21,202 nucleotides of DNA, taken from RGIG464 sp045643185 (lineage in GTDB: Bacteria > Myxococcota_A > Bradymonadia > UBA4248). A program made the translations under genes and the position numbers. The stretch spans positions 1-21,202 of the forward strand of contig JAZUKH010000268.1 in assembly GCA_045643185.1 (NCBI GenBank), written 5' to 3'. The stretch's first letter is position 1, and each line of letters starts with the position of its first letter. Below are positions 7,895 to 15,481 of this stretch, in pieces. The notes beneath the pieces are model-generated. The model did not search any database and was not told where the DNA came from. It saw nothing but the letters and a program-made list of their open reading frames with translations.

Positions 7895-8224
7895 GGGGAA
7901 TTCATATAGCGGGGAAATGGGGTCTTTCCTTTTCTACTGTACAACCTGCACCATCATTGACAAATGAGATCGTCATGTTTCACGCCATTTGTATGCGATT
8001 AAATAGATCGCCTCCAACTTGTTATTCTCAATCACCGAGAATTTCATGCTTAGCCTTCGCGGAAAGTGGGATTCCGTGTCTTAGCTTGACATGTAATTGT
8101 AGGTGTCACAACTGTATCAGCGGCTTTGAACACAATCGCGCATTTGTATTCCTAGTCGTTTGGAGACTTGATTTTTCCCAACAAATCAAGTGACCCACAG
8201 AGTTTTAGCGGAATTCTCTGGAGC

Positions 8225-8277
8225 TTTAATCAATAAGGCTTGAAAAAGCCAGCGTATTAGGACGTCTATTGATTAAA
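8225..8277. other. 11-bp inverted repeat enclosing a GNRA-loop hairpin
   Basis: TTTAATCAATA (8225-8235) and TATTGATTAAA (8267-8277) are perfectly complementary. Inside lies GGCTT-GAAA-AAGCC (8237-8250), a 5-bp stem with a GAAA tetraloop, so the folded RNA would be branched. It is followed at once by an unusually GC-rich stretch. No known RNA family is recognised. Confidence 0.5.
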
Positions 8278-8485
8278 AATCGACGAAATGCCGTTGAGGG
8301 GGCGGTGTGCCCTCGAGAAGGTTTTCGGTAAAAAGCCGCGGAGGTGGAGGCGGGGGAGGGCCCAACGAAGTTGGGGGGAGTATGCCCAGATGCCAATGGT
8401 GCCTGTTCAGGTCGTGACAAGATTTCGTTATGCCACGCTTTTAGTTACTCCGCGTCTATCCGTTTACGCTTTTCCAGTTTGTTCC

Positions 8486-8628
8486 AATCCTTTTGGTTTG
8501 TTGTCGTACTTTTGGTCGATTTCATTTGTCTGCCGTTTACTAGAATCCTTTTGGTTTGTTGCCACACCTTCGACCGATTTCATCTGTCTGTCGTTTACTA
8601 GAATCCTTTTGGTCTGTTGTGGACATGG
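8486..8628. repeat. 58-bp tandem direct repeat, about 2.5 copies
   Basis: Units start at 8486, 8544 and 8602, each with AATCCTTTTGGT, giving an exact 58-bp period. The first two units run to a shared TTTACTAG end and differ at scattered positions. The third is partial, ending near GGACATGG. A period of 58 is not a multiple of three, so no frame is kept across units and it is not a coding repeat. It is too short and ungapped to be a CRISPR array. Confidence 0.8.
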
Positions 8629-9040
8629 TTAAAGAAAATACATAACTCCTGGTCTCCAACCGTAGAATTAGGTGGATCTTTGGGCCGGAGCTATGCACTT
8701 TCGCGCCTGCCCCCGCTATGCAAAACATCGGCTTTCAGCCAAAAGTGTTTGTCCGCATTAATTATGGCTAGAACAATAGTCGAGCGAGTTCCATATTGGG
8801 AACGAATGACCACAATGAAAGAAGTAAATTTTGTGGCAGAAATGCAATCATACGCTTGTAAGGCGTCATCATGTGAGAAAGAGAACTTGATAAAATCACA
8901 TGACGTACACGTCACCGAACGATGAGTATACACCGGGCTAGGTGCTTGCACCCAATTTATGTACGCATCGTCGAGACAAAATGCACAGGCATGATGCCGT
9001 GGCATAATCTGGTTTCACTTAATCAGGGAATAATGTTTTG

Positions 9041-9063
9041 ATGGGGCACGAAACGTGCCCCAT
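9041..9063. other. strong GC-rich hairpin without T-run
   Basis: ATGGGGCACG (9041-9050) and CGTGCCCCAT (9054-9063) form a perfect 10-bp stem with an AAA loop. Neither side has the T-run of a standard terminator. It may stop or process a transcript coming from either side of this gene-poor stretch. Confidence 0.5.
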
Positions 9064-9099
9064 TTGAGAATGCATAGACAGAACCACCGATGAAAGTTT

Positions 9100-9570
9100 G
9101 GGCGTGGATAGGTACGGAGAATTCGTCTTGGCAAAAATGATGGAAATTTTTGTTTTGAACTGTTTCTTAACACCTCGCTTGATATGAATGATTATTGGGA
9201 AAAATAGGGCGATTGCTCCATGTACGTGACACAGATAAACGTCCATTGGGCGAATAGAATGCGAGCTTGGACGGATAGACGATTGATTGAGTTGGAGGTT
9301 GAAGGAATGGGTAGATTCGTCCTGACGTAAAATGTGTTTGTTTTCTTGATTTTCTTTTTTGACCTCGCTGGGAATAGGAACTGGTGGAATTTTGTCGTTC
9401 TATTCCTCATGAAGGAATGGAACGACAAATGAAATACGTCCAAAGATGATTAACCTGTTTGGAAGTGGCGTAGTTGTTTTCAGAATAAGTTAATTTCGTC
9501 TTGGCGCTAAATTAAGGATGCTTTCTTGATTACTTGTTGTGTTTTGCCTCATGAGTGAAAGGGATTGAAG
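9100..9570. repeat. degenerate tandem repeats, period roughly 180-195 bp, three copies
   Basis: Related blocks start with TTCGTC[T/C]TG[G/A]C at about 9122, 9316 and 9495. They share further pieces such as TTTCTTGATT (second and third copies) and ACCTCGCT (first and second copies). Minus-strand translations of the first two copies (9246-9019 and 9443-9192) are weakly alike, but this is explained by the DNA repeat and I do not call genes. The blocks lie downstream of the sigma-like gene on its transcript side. Confidence 0.45.
9391..9429. other. 17-bp-stem hairpin
   Basis: Positions 9391-9407 pair with 9413-9429 along 17 bp with one wobble position and a 5-nt loop (CATGA). The right arm reads AGGAATGGAACGACAAA. 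Such a long stem is unlikely by chance. It has no T-run, so it may be a small-RNA element, an mRNA 3' structure of the sigma-like gene or a protein-binding palindrome. Confidence 0.6.
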
Positions 9571-9604
9571 ACTTAATGAAGTATGGCATGCTACAGGGGG
9601 CGCT

Positions 9605-10546
9605 TCAGGGCTCTGTTTCACAATTGTCGTTCTGGGCTTGCCACGCTTGGGGTGCCTCAACTTTTGAAATTGGTCGAATGACTCGAAATTTATGGCGATG
9701 ATGATCCTGATGACGCAGTTCTGAGGCTAATTTCACATACTGAAGGATTCGTGTAGCCTTGGATCTTTTCTTATTCTTGGCACATTCTTCGTGGTCGCCT
9801 GGAACAGCTCTATTGGCTTTGGTGTGGATACAATGCTCATCCGTATGCTTCGTGGCTGTTTTGGCATTAGAACTAACCTCGCAGCCAGGACACGTACGTT
9901 TCGATTTAACCATATATTTGGACTTACCATGTTCGCGTTCAAATGGTGCTTGAAGAGAGACTATTATCTTTTCGACGAGGATAGTCAGTTTATTCAAACG
10001 GTAGTAGTAAGTGGATGTGCTAATATCCAGCTCCTCACAAATATCGACGTAATCCTTTCCCTGCAAAATGAGTTCAAGCATGGTTCTAAGACTACTGTGG
10101 GTCAATTTTGAAAGAATGATTTCAGTGTCCATTTTATTAATGATCCAATTTTCGTTATCTTCCCAGTGGTGGTTAGCGGAATGGTGACAATCAAGCAGTT
10201 CAATGATGGTTTCAGGGTCAGAAAGACTCGTTCTTTCCCAACAGGATCTTGGCTCTGTGTTCTCTTTAGACCGATTTCTGCTGATACCGAGTTGCCGTTT
10301 TGCTTCACGTAAGCAACTGCCAAAAGCATAGGTATAGAGATATTTCACAGGTAGTGTAGGTGTTTTAGCCGGATCCACATTCTTGGTAGCCATATAGAGC
10401 GCCGTTAAAGCCTCTATAAAGAGGTCATCGTATTGAGAATCGGGATACATTTTTTTCACACGGGTGGCGCAAAGTCGGCCAAGTTGAATCAACTGCGCGA
10501 TGTGATAATAGAAGTACTGTTTTGTTTCATAAACGTCAGAAGCCAT
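9605..10546 (-). CDS. divergent sigma-70-like factor with Cys/His/Lys-rich C-terminal extension
   Basis: A 313-residue protein. Residues 14-86 resemble sigma region 2 (YDDLFIEALTALYMATKNVD at 39-58, then a tract like the usual FSTYLYWRIR segment). Residues 143-196 resemble region 4, with a helix-turn-helix in GKDYVDICEELDISTSTYYY. This would recruit RNA polymerase to special promoters. Residues about 200-313 form an extension rich in Lys, His and Cys (CPGC at 219-222, H234, H238, C239, H241, C255), possibly metal- or nucleic-acid-binding; ordinary sigma factors lack it. The ATG at 10546 has GGAG upstream at proper spacing. No anti-sigma gene is adjacent. The region 2 and 4 match is judged by eye and the family level is uncertain. 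Confidence 0.75.
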   Translation of the reverse strand: MASDVYETKQYFYYHIAQLIQLGRLCATRVKKMYPDSQYDDLFIEALTALYMATKNVDPAKTPTLPVKYLYTYAFGSCLREAKRQLGISRNRSKENTEPRSCWERTSLSDPETIIELLDCHHSANHHWEDNENWIINKMDTEIILSKLTHSSLRTMLELILQGKDYVDICEELDISTSTYYYRLNKLTILVEKIIVSLQAPFEREHGKSKYMVKSKRTCPGCEVSSNAKTATKHTDEHCIHTKANRAVPGDHEECAKNKKRSKATRILQYVKLASELRHQDHHRHKFRVIRPISKVEAPQAWQAQNDNCETEP

Positions 10547-10872
10547 TTGGGGTACTCCAATATATAAGTGTCTGAGACAGGTGGGGAAAAAGAAAGAACA
10601 ATATCATTGCTAATCGATACTAGATGAAAAAACGTTGTGCAAGTTGGTGAAGGGAAAGGACGTCCCTTTGAACCAGGGCTTGAACAGTTAATGATAAATA
10701 CAGAAATGCCGAGCGGCTGAGTTTTTTAGTTGATCAGCTACTAGGTATTTCAGCCAAAGATGTTCTGCTATCCTTCAATTAAAACAGTTTCTTCATGATT
10801 CCTCATAAAGAAGGGGCGTTTATGAAGGAGGGATGAGGGATTAAGGAGAATGGATAAACGTCATTAACATGC

Positions 10873-11349
10873 TCATGGTTGACCTCGAGTAAGAGTATTA
10901 ACAAAGATGGCGTTCAAAAGCAGGTTTCCCAGTAAGGATGAAACTGAATTTGAAGGAAAGGCGCGTTTCTCTCGTTTTGGTATGGGAGAATGGCATGTTA
11001 GGAAGAAGGTTTGAAAAGAACGGACTGCGGATAGGCGCTTGGTCTTGATCACTTTTCCATTGGTTTTGTCTGGAGGGTGAAAAAGACAGTGAACGAAAGT
11101 GAAGAACCACCGAGCCTTTCCTCGCATCAGTGGTTCGTATAGCCCTGGCTCGATCCACTCCCTTATGAGAGTGATGAAAGGTTGGCACAATATCTCGCCA
11201 GGAATAATTCGAACTATCCCTATCCTGAACCCAACTTCCACGTTAAACTTTACCAAAAGTTTAATTGGTTTGCAAGCACAAAATTGGATTTGGTCAAAAA
11301 TATTGGAGTACAGATAAATTTTGTTGAGAAATGTGTTTTGGGGAGACAT
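10873..11349 (-). CDS. doubtful hypothetical ORF
   Basis: A 158-residue open frame starting at ATG with GAGG 7 nt upstream. I recognise no domain. The sequence is rich in Phe, Ile, Leu, Pro and basic residues and has no signal peptide. The opposite strand over the same triplets also reads like protein (11143-11364, ending in TAA) but is broken by TAG codons. One of the two readings is probably spurious. It may be a hypothetical gene or the shadow of a decayed plus-strand gene. Confidence 0.2.
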   Translation of the reverse strand: MSPQNTFLNKIYLYSNIFDQIQFCACKPIKLLVKFNVEVGFRIGIVRIIPGEILCQPFITLIREWIEPGLYEPLMRGKARWFFTFVHCLFHPPDKTNGKVIKTKRLSAVRSFQTFFLTCHSPIPKREKRAFPSNSVSSLLGNLLLNAIFVNTLTRGQP

Positions 11350-11756
11350 GATTATTCCTCATTTTAAGTTAGTTTATTGCCTGGAGCATTGAAAGGTATG
11401 TATCGAAAGCATAGAGAGACGATTTTTCATACCCTTTATATGTGTCAATTTTGCGTTTTTTTCCTAAAATTTTTTTTCTCGATGCACTTTTTTTGAACAT
11501 GAGCTGATTTTGGTTTCTTCAAGCCTGCGTATCAGGTTTTGAATCAGATTTAGTGTTGTTTCTCAACACACCAAAAACGAACGGCGGTGATCTGGGGATT
11601 CAGGATGCGTGAACTGACAGAATCTTGTTCCATTTACCTTTTGATATAGATAGCTTTCGATGGAACGAAATAATGCAAGCTTAGCTATGCTGCTATTTCA
11701 AAACTCTCGCGCAGTGAACGAGGGTTTGGTACCGATGACTCGAGCGAGTCGCGAAG

Positions 11757-11795
11757 CTTCGTCGTCTGGCTTAAAAACATATTCAGAAGACGAAG
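11757..11795 (-). terminator. hairpin just past the metallopeptidase stop
   Basis: CTTCGTCGTCTG (11757-11768) pairs with CAGAAGACGAAG (11784-11795) with one mismatch around a 15-nt loop. It lies 18 nt beyond the stop of the minus-strand gene. There is no T-run on the minus-strand 3' side, so an intrinsic terminator role is uncertain. Confidence 0.4.
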
Positions 11796-11813
11796 TTTTG
11801 GGTAAAAAAAATG

Positions 11814-13556
11814 TTACGGCTCAAGTTTGTAAACAGGAACGAAATGCCGTTCAACTGGAACACGTACTTGCTGAAAACGTCCATTCGGTGCGGCCTTGAT
11901 CAATGTTTTATCTTCACCAGTTTTCCAATTGGTGTCAGCAGAAGGCACGAAGCACTGATTTGGAGCGAAACCGGCCAATTGAGCAATGGAATTTTTCAAA
12001 ACCTGTTTGACGCAAAATTGTGCTTTAACAGGATCAAACTGATAGGTCATACCCATATCGTATTTGGGTTGTTCAAAATGAGTCGCGTTAACACCGGCCC
12101 GAGCAATGATTTGAAGAAATGGTACTGGTATTCTCCTTACAGGATGAACGTATTTCTGAAAAAACTGCTCAAATTTAAAATGACTGTACTCTTCAAGGGC
12201 TATTTGAAGCCATTCAATCGTTTTTTCGCTTTTCCAGTCAGCAGATTTCGCCAAAAAACGCCAAAAATTAAGCATAGATAGCTGAGTGGAGACTTGAGAC
12301 CACTGCTGATCAATGAGCCAGCTCAAAAAAAAGCCATCCAAGTATGGGGTGGAAGGTGAATTATCTCTCGCAACTGGTGATTTGTGTGTCGATTCGGCCA
12401 TTTGTGTCGTGAAATTCCCCACCAAGTCCAACATTTGTCGTTGGTTGATGAGATCAAGTTCGCGAATCGTTTTAAGCGCGATATATTGCGTGGATCCTTC
12501 GCGAAACCAGGCCGAATTTTCATAATCCGACTGGGCGAAGTGAAGTTGTTCGCCATTATAAAGATGAAAGATTTCGTGGGCGAGTAGTAGGCGGCGTTCA
12601 GGAATATAAGCCGAATGATCTTTTCCGAGTTGAAGAACGATACCATTTGGTCGGGCAAAACCACTGATTTGAGCAGCATCGTGCTTTGATGGAAAAATAA
12701 ACAGTGAGAGACTTTCAGGTGCCTTTTCAGGCATCAAATTTTGATAAAACTCAAGAATAGAGAGACTTTCACGCAAAAAAACGGGCGCATAAACCGAAAA
12801 AGCTCTATCCAAAACGATGGAGACTTTAGAGTGCTCGGAAACCGCTTCAATCGGTTTGATATGTCCGAAAACAAAATAGCTCCGCAACAATCCGAATTTA
12901 TCTTGCGCCCAAAAGGACTGTTCGGTTTCTAACGCAACTTGGCTTGGGAGTGTGGAAGTGGCGATCAATGACTGCGTTGGATCATTAAAATGGATATCCA
13001 CATTTGTCAAATGGTGAGTCGATGTGGATCGTTCGACGAAAAGGGATTCACCTGGAAATGCGAGATAATCCTCCGTATGCAATGGCGAAAGGGATGAAGC
13101 GACCCAGGTATGCGTTTGATCGAGAGGATCAAGTGAAAGGGAGTAATTGAATTGAAGAGAATATGTAGCTTTTGATAGCTGGGTACATCCACTTTGATTA
13201 AATTTAGCTTGCACCAGTTGTTCATTGGTATCTTTGATGCTGATGAGGGTGAATTTTTCAGCGTAACGTTGTCCAAAGGCAGGCAAACAAAGGATTTCGT
13301 GATCTTCAAGATTTTTTAGAGTAGCGGAAACACGAAGTTCATGTAGAGTCGTTTCGACCTCAATGAAATAGTTATCGTCATCATCTTGGACAGAGCCCAG
13401 AGGAGAAGGCGAGTCAATCAGTTCAGCATTGGTCGTTTGATACGTCATCGACGCAGGCTTTGTACAAGCCAAGAGAGTCAAGGCGCAAAGGGTAATGTAT
13501 AGAAGGACTGAAGGATGCATGAGGTTCGAAAGAAGCCAAAAAAGTGAACGCGACAT
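11814..13556 (-). CDS. lipoprotein zinc metallopeptidase, M61/M1-like gluzincin
   Basis: This protein of about 580 residues is predicted to be membrane-anchored. A hydrophobic signal ends in the lipobox LLAC (Cys at about 31). An N-terminal beta-rich region (about 50-235) precedes the catalytic domain with HEIFH (H327, E328, H331) and a second Glu in WFREG (E353), the gluzincin zinc set. The C-terminal part (about 500-555, VKQVLKNSIAQLAGF) looks like a degenerate PDZ domain, as in M61 glycyl aminopeptidases. It probably trims peptides in the periplasm or at the surface. The start is unsure: ATG 13556 is chosen, TTG 13574 falls inside the terminator of the upstream operon, and ATG 13520 would also give a lipoprotein signal. 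None has a good ribosome site. Confidence 0.82.
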   Translation of the reverse strand: MSRSLFWLLSNLMHPSVLLYITLCALTLLACTKPASMTYQTTNAELIDSPSPLGSVQDDDDNYFIEVETTLHELRVSATLKNLEDHEILCLPAFGQRYAEKFTLISIKDTNEQLVQAKFNQSGCTQLSKATYSLQFNYSLSLDPLDQTHTWVASSLSPLHTEDYLAFPGESLFVERSTSTHHLTNVDIHFNDPTQSLIATSTLPSQVALETEQSFWAQDKFGLLRSYFVFGHIKPIEAVSEHSKVSIVLDRAFSVYAPVFLRESLSILEFYQNLMPEKAPESLSLFIFPSKHDAAQISGFARPNGIVLQLGKDHSAYIPERRLLLAHEIFHLYNGEQLHFAQSDYENSAWFREGSTQYIALKTIRELDLINQRQMLDLVGNFTTQMAESTHKSPVARDNSPSTPYLDGFFLSWLIDQQWSQVSTQLSMLNFWRFLAKSADWKSEKTIEWLQIALEEYSHFKFEQFFQKYVHPVRRIPVPFLQIIARAGVNATHFEQPKYDMGMTYQFDPVKAQFCVKQVLKNSIAQLAGFAPNQCFVPSADTNWKTGEDKTLIKAAPNGRFQQVRVPVERHFVPVYKLEP

Positions 13557-13572
13557 GCATGATATAAAACGC

Positions 13573-13600
13573 AAAAAGGGCAGGAAGCCCTGCCCTTTTT
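13573..13600 (-). terminator. strong terminator of the contractile-tail operon
   Basis: AAAAAGGGCAGG (13573-13584) and CCTGCCCTTTTT (13589-13600) form a perfect 12-bp stem with a 4-nt loop. A T-run is present whichever strand is read. It lies 32 nt past the tail-tube stop. The metallopeptidase gene begins directly after it, so that gene needs read-through or a promoter overlapping the terminator. Confidence 0.88.
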
Positions 13601-13632
13601 GTTATCACGCGCAAGCGTGAAGGGTGTATGGA

Positions 13633-14067
13633 TTAACCGATCTGGAGGTCTTCGACGACGAAGGTGATTTCTTCCGTAAGGACATCATTACCTTTACCAT
13701 CGAGGGCGCTGATTTTCCAAGATTTCGGCCAGCAGCCATAGAGGAACCACGTACGAATGACGTTACCGGCGTTGTCGTTGAGGATGATGGAGATGTCACG
13801 ACGGACATACTGGCCTTCACGGGCCTGTTTCCACCAGTTCTGGAGGTCGGCGGTAACAATGTAACCTTTTTTGAGGGTGACATCGCCGAATTTGGCACGA
13901 CCCGGACGTTTACGGAGCGTCAAATCATCGCCATCCTGGAATTCGATGACTTCCAATTCGGCATTGATACCATCAACGCCTTTGAAGAAACCAGCGGTAA
14001 CACCACCGATTTCAACTTTGAAGTTGTAAGCACCAACGTGATCGATATCAGTACGACGGCTAGGCAT
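13633..14067 (-). CDS. contractile injection system tail tube protein (gp19/Pvc1-Afp1 family)
   Basis: A 144-residue inner-tube subunit of a phage-tail-like contractile particle, matching the usual length. The family pattern is visible: AYNFKVEIGGVTAGFFKGVDG near residues 13-32, then LRKRPGRAKFGDVTLKKG, and near the C-terminus WKISALDGKGNDVLTEEITF. Tube proteins stack as hexameric rings inside the sheath and are pushed out on contraction. The frame stays open upstream, but ATG 14067 is preceded by AGAAGGAGA at good spacing, which decides the start. It is the last gene of a three-gene operon ending in a strong terminator. It has no signal peptide, as expected for a cytoplasmically assembled particle. 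Confidence 0.93.
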   Translation of the reverse strand: MPSRRTDIDHVGAYNFKVEIGGVTAGFFKGVDGINAELEVIEFQDGDDLTLRKRPGRAKFGDVTLKKGYIVTADLQNWWKQAREGQYVRRDISIILNDNAGNVIRTWFLYGCWPKSWKISALDGKGNDVLTEEITFVVEDLQIG

Positions 14068-14145
14068 AGTTTTTTTCTCCTTCTGAGTTGTGTCAGCCCC
14101 CAACCAATTGGGAAGAGCGGACAAATTAACATAACACCCTATGTC

Positions 14146-14171
14146 AGGAGTCCGCGGAATTACGGGCTCCT
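14146..14171 (-). other. intercistronic hairpin between sheath and tube genes
   Basis: AGGAGTCCG (14146-14154) and CGGGCTCCT (14163-14171) form a 9-bp stem with one wobble pair and an 8-nt loop. No T-run follows on the minus strand, so it may stabilise or process the mRNA rather than end it. It lies 23 nt past the sheath stop. Confidence 0.5.
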
Positions 14172-14193
14172 AACGACTTAAAAAAAGCTTTGA

Positions 14194-15369
14194 TTATTCA
14201 GAAACGTCACCGCCTGCAGCCATCTGGCCGATACGGAAGATGACAAATTCAGCGGGTTTCGAGGGGCAGATACCGACTTCGCAGACGAGCTGACCGGCGT
14301 CGATAACTTCGGGGGGGTTGGTTTCTTCGTCGCATTTAACATAGAAGGCCTGTTCCGGGGTCTGACCGAGGAACGCGCCGGTACGCCAAATACGAAGGAG
14401 GAAAGCGGTGATAGTACGTTCAACGCGTTTCCAGAGGCGATGATCGTTCGGTTCGAAGACGACCCACTGGGTACCATTTTCGATGGACTGTTCGACCATA
14501 TTGAACAGACGACGAACGTTGATGTAACGCCACGAAGGATCGCTGGAAAGCGTGCGAGCACCCCAAACGCGGATACCGCGATTGCGGAAGTAGCGGATGC
14601 AGTTGATGCCTTTCGGGTTAAGGATATCCTGTTCACCCTTGGTAACATTGTATTTCAGGCCGAGAGCGCCACGAACGAGTTCGTTAGCAGGAGCTTTGTG
14701 GACACCACGTTCGACATCGCTGCGAGCGTAGATACCAGCCATATAGCCCGAGGGCGGCTGATAGATGTTACCTTTCTGCGGGTCATAAACTTCGACCCAC
14801 GGGAAGTAGTAGGCGCCGTATTTGGAGTCACGGGGTTTGGGAAGACGATCAACGCCACCTTTTTCGATCGTTTCGGGGCTATCGAGGATAGCGAAACGAT
14901 ATTTCATGTTTTCGCAGTGGCTCAGGAGGGCATCCTGGATAGCAGGATCGGTCTGGCCAGGGGCGCAAACGAGGGAAATGTCGTCGATTTCTTCGAGGAG
15001 TTTGAGACCGGTACGAGCGCCGGGGCCATTGTCTTTACCGATGTAAAGCGCAGCCTTGTTGGCAATTTTTTCGCCATCAGGATCAACGCTCGTTTCGGGA
15101 TCAAACTGGCCAACGTTAACAACGTAGGCGCGACCGCCGCCGTTGTTAAAGAAACCATAAACAGCGTGAGCGAGATATTCGCTGTTCTGGAAGTCACCAA
15201 AATTCTTCGTGAACTGGCTCCAGTTCGTGCAGAGGATCGGTTCATTCACCGGTCCAACCGAGCACTCACCCAAAAATGCCAATGTGTTCGTGCCAGCAGC
15301 CTCGATAGGCTTGGTACCACGATCAACTTCTTCAACATAAACGCCAGGTGACAAATAAGTCGATGCCAT
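14194..15369 (-). CDS. contractile injection system tail sheath protein (Pvc2/Afp2-like)
   Basis: A 391-residue sheath subunit. The N-terminus has the standard STYLSPGVYVEEVDRG motif followed by GTNTLAFLGECSVGPVNEP. The C-terminal half carries the strongly conserved core (GINCIRYFRNRGIRVWGART, SWRYINVRRLFNMVEQSI, WKRVERTITAFLLRIWRTGA) whose strands interlock with neighbouring subunits. It is slightly longer than the short Pvc/Afp sheaths. Sheath subunits wrap the tube and contract to drive it through a membrane. The ATG follows CAGGAG at 7 nt. Downstream, after 126 nt, comes the tube gene; upstream, after 112 nt, the Pvc16-like gene. Only one sheath gene is present, whereas Pvc and Afp clusters have several. 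Confidence 0.95.
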   Translation of the reverse strand: MASTYLSPGVYVEEVDRGTKPIEAAGTNTLAFLGECSVGPVNEPILCTNWSQFTKNFGDFQNSEYLAHAVYGFFNNGGGRAYVVNVGQFDPETSVDPDGEKIANKAALYIGKDNGPGARTGLKLLEEIDDISLVCAPGQTDPAIQDALLSHCENMKYRFAILDSPETIEKGGVDRLPKPRDSKYGAYYFPWVEVYDPQKGNIYQPPSGYMAGIYARSDVERGVHKAPANELVRGALGLKYNVTKGEQDILNPKGINCIRYFRNRGIRVWGARTLSSDPSWRYINVRRLFNMVEQSIENGTQWVVFEPNDHRLWKRVERTITAFLLRIWRTGAFLGQTPEQAFYVKCDEETNPPEVIDAGQLVCEVGICPSKPAEFVIFRIGQMAAGGDVSE

Positions 15370-15418
15370 TGAGATCTCCTGCTTCTTTCCGGTGAATTAA
15401 CACTGGGGTTGGTGATTT

Positions 15419-15439
15419 AACAGAGGACCACCCTCTGTT
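15419..15439 (-). other. intercistronic hairpin before the sheath gene
   Basis: AACAGAGG (15419-15426) and CCTCTGTT (15432-15439) form a perfect 8-bp stem with a 5-nt loop between the Pvc16-like and sheath genes. No T-run follows in the direction of transcription. Like the hairpin at 14146-14171 it may protect the downstream mRNA and help raise sheath and tube levels. Confidence 0.5.
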
Positions 15440-15481
15440 GTGTGACTATTTCAAACGCACCATGCGATTGAACTATCTACT

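Larger units (their letters stand above)
7662..9604. other. 1.9-kb gene-poor region with hairpins and repeats
   Basis: No open frame here has a recognisable protein with a good start. Short frames exist, for example 104 residues on the minus strand at 8691-9005, which starts with ATG but lacks a ribosome site. I do not call them genes. The stretch holds a hairpin sharing sequence with the island near 19524, an AT-rich palindrome (7850-7894), an 11-bp inverted repeat (8225-8277), a GC-rich patch (about 8285-8400), a 58-bp tandem repeat (8486-8628), a strong hairpin (9041-9063), three degenerate ~185-bp repeats (from about 9100) and a 17-bp-stem hairpin (9391-9429). It may be decayed accessory DNA or encode non-coding RNAs. 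Confidence 0.6.
10547..11813. other. gene-poor stretch between sigma-like and metallopeptidase genes
   Basis: This stretch contains AT-rich sequence with runs of T near 11455-11505, a hairpin near 10805-10830 (CATAAA with TTTATG arms), a small stem-loop GTGTTG-TTTCT-CAACAC (11553-11569), a palindrome GACTCG-AG-CGAGTC (11737-11750) and one doubtful minus-strand ORF (10873-11349). I see no clear promoter for the sigma-like gene. Protein-like plus-strand fragments separated by stops suggest old gene debris. Confidence 0.5.

Noticed and set aside
7675..8193. short plus-strand ORFs at 7675-7866 and 7957-8193
   Set aside because: They lack clear starts and ribosome sites, and the first runs through the GC-rich hairpin repeat.
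8340..8385. attC-like hairpin (GCCCAAC-GAA-GTTGGGG) as an integron recombination site
   Set aside because: The outer boxes resemble attC R boxes, but the 3' box ends in G instead of a pyrimidine, only 3 nt separate the arms so no L boxes exist, and no integrase or cassette is nearby.
8486..8628. CRISPR array from the repeated AATCCTTTTGGT blocks
   Set aside because: The repetition extends through the whole 58-bp unit, so there are no unique spacers, and no cas genes are present.
8691..9005. 104-residue minus-strand ORF with several Cys
   Set aside because: It has an ATG but no ribosome site, no recognisable domain, and a plus-strand frame overlaps it. Not enough support to call a gene.
9019..9443. 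two similar minus-strand small ORFs as a duplicated gene
   Set aside because: Their similarity follows from the underlying degenerate DNA repeat. Composition is low-complexity and the starts lack ribosome sites.
14440..15351. 303-residue plus-strand open frame
   Set aside because: It is the shadow of the tail sheath gene, which matches a known family on the minus strand with a good ribosome site.
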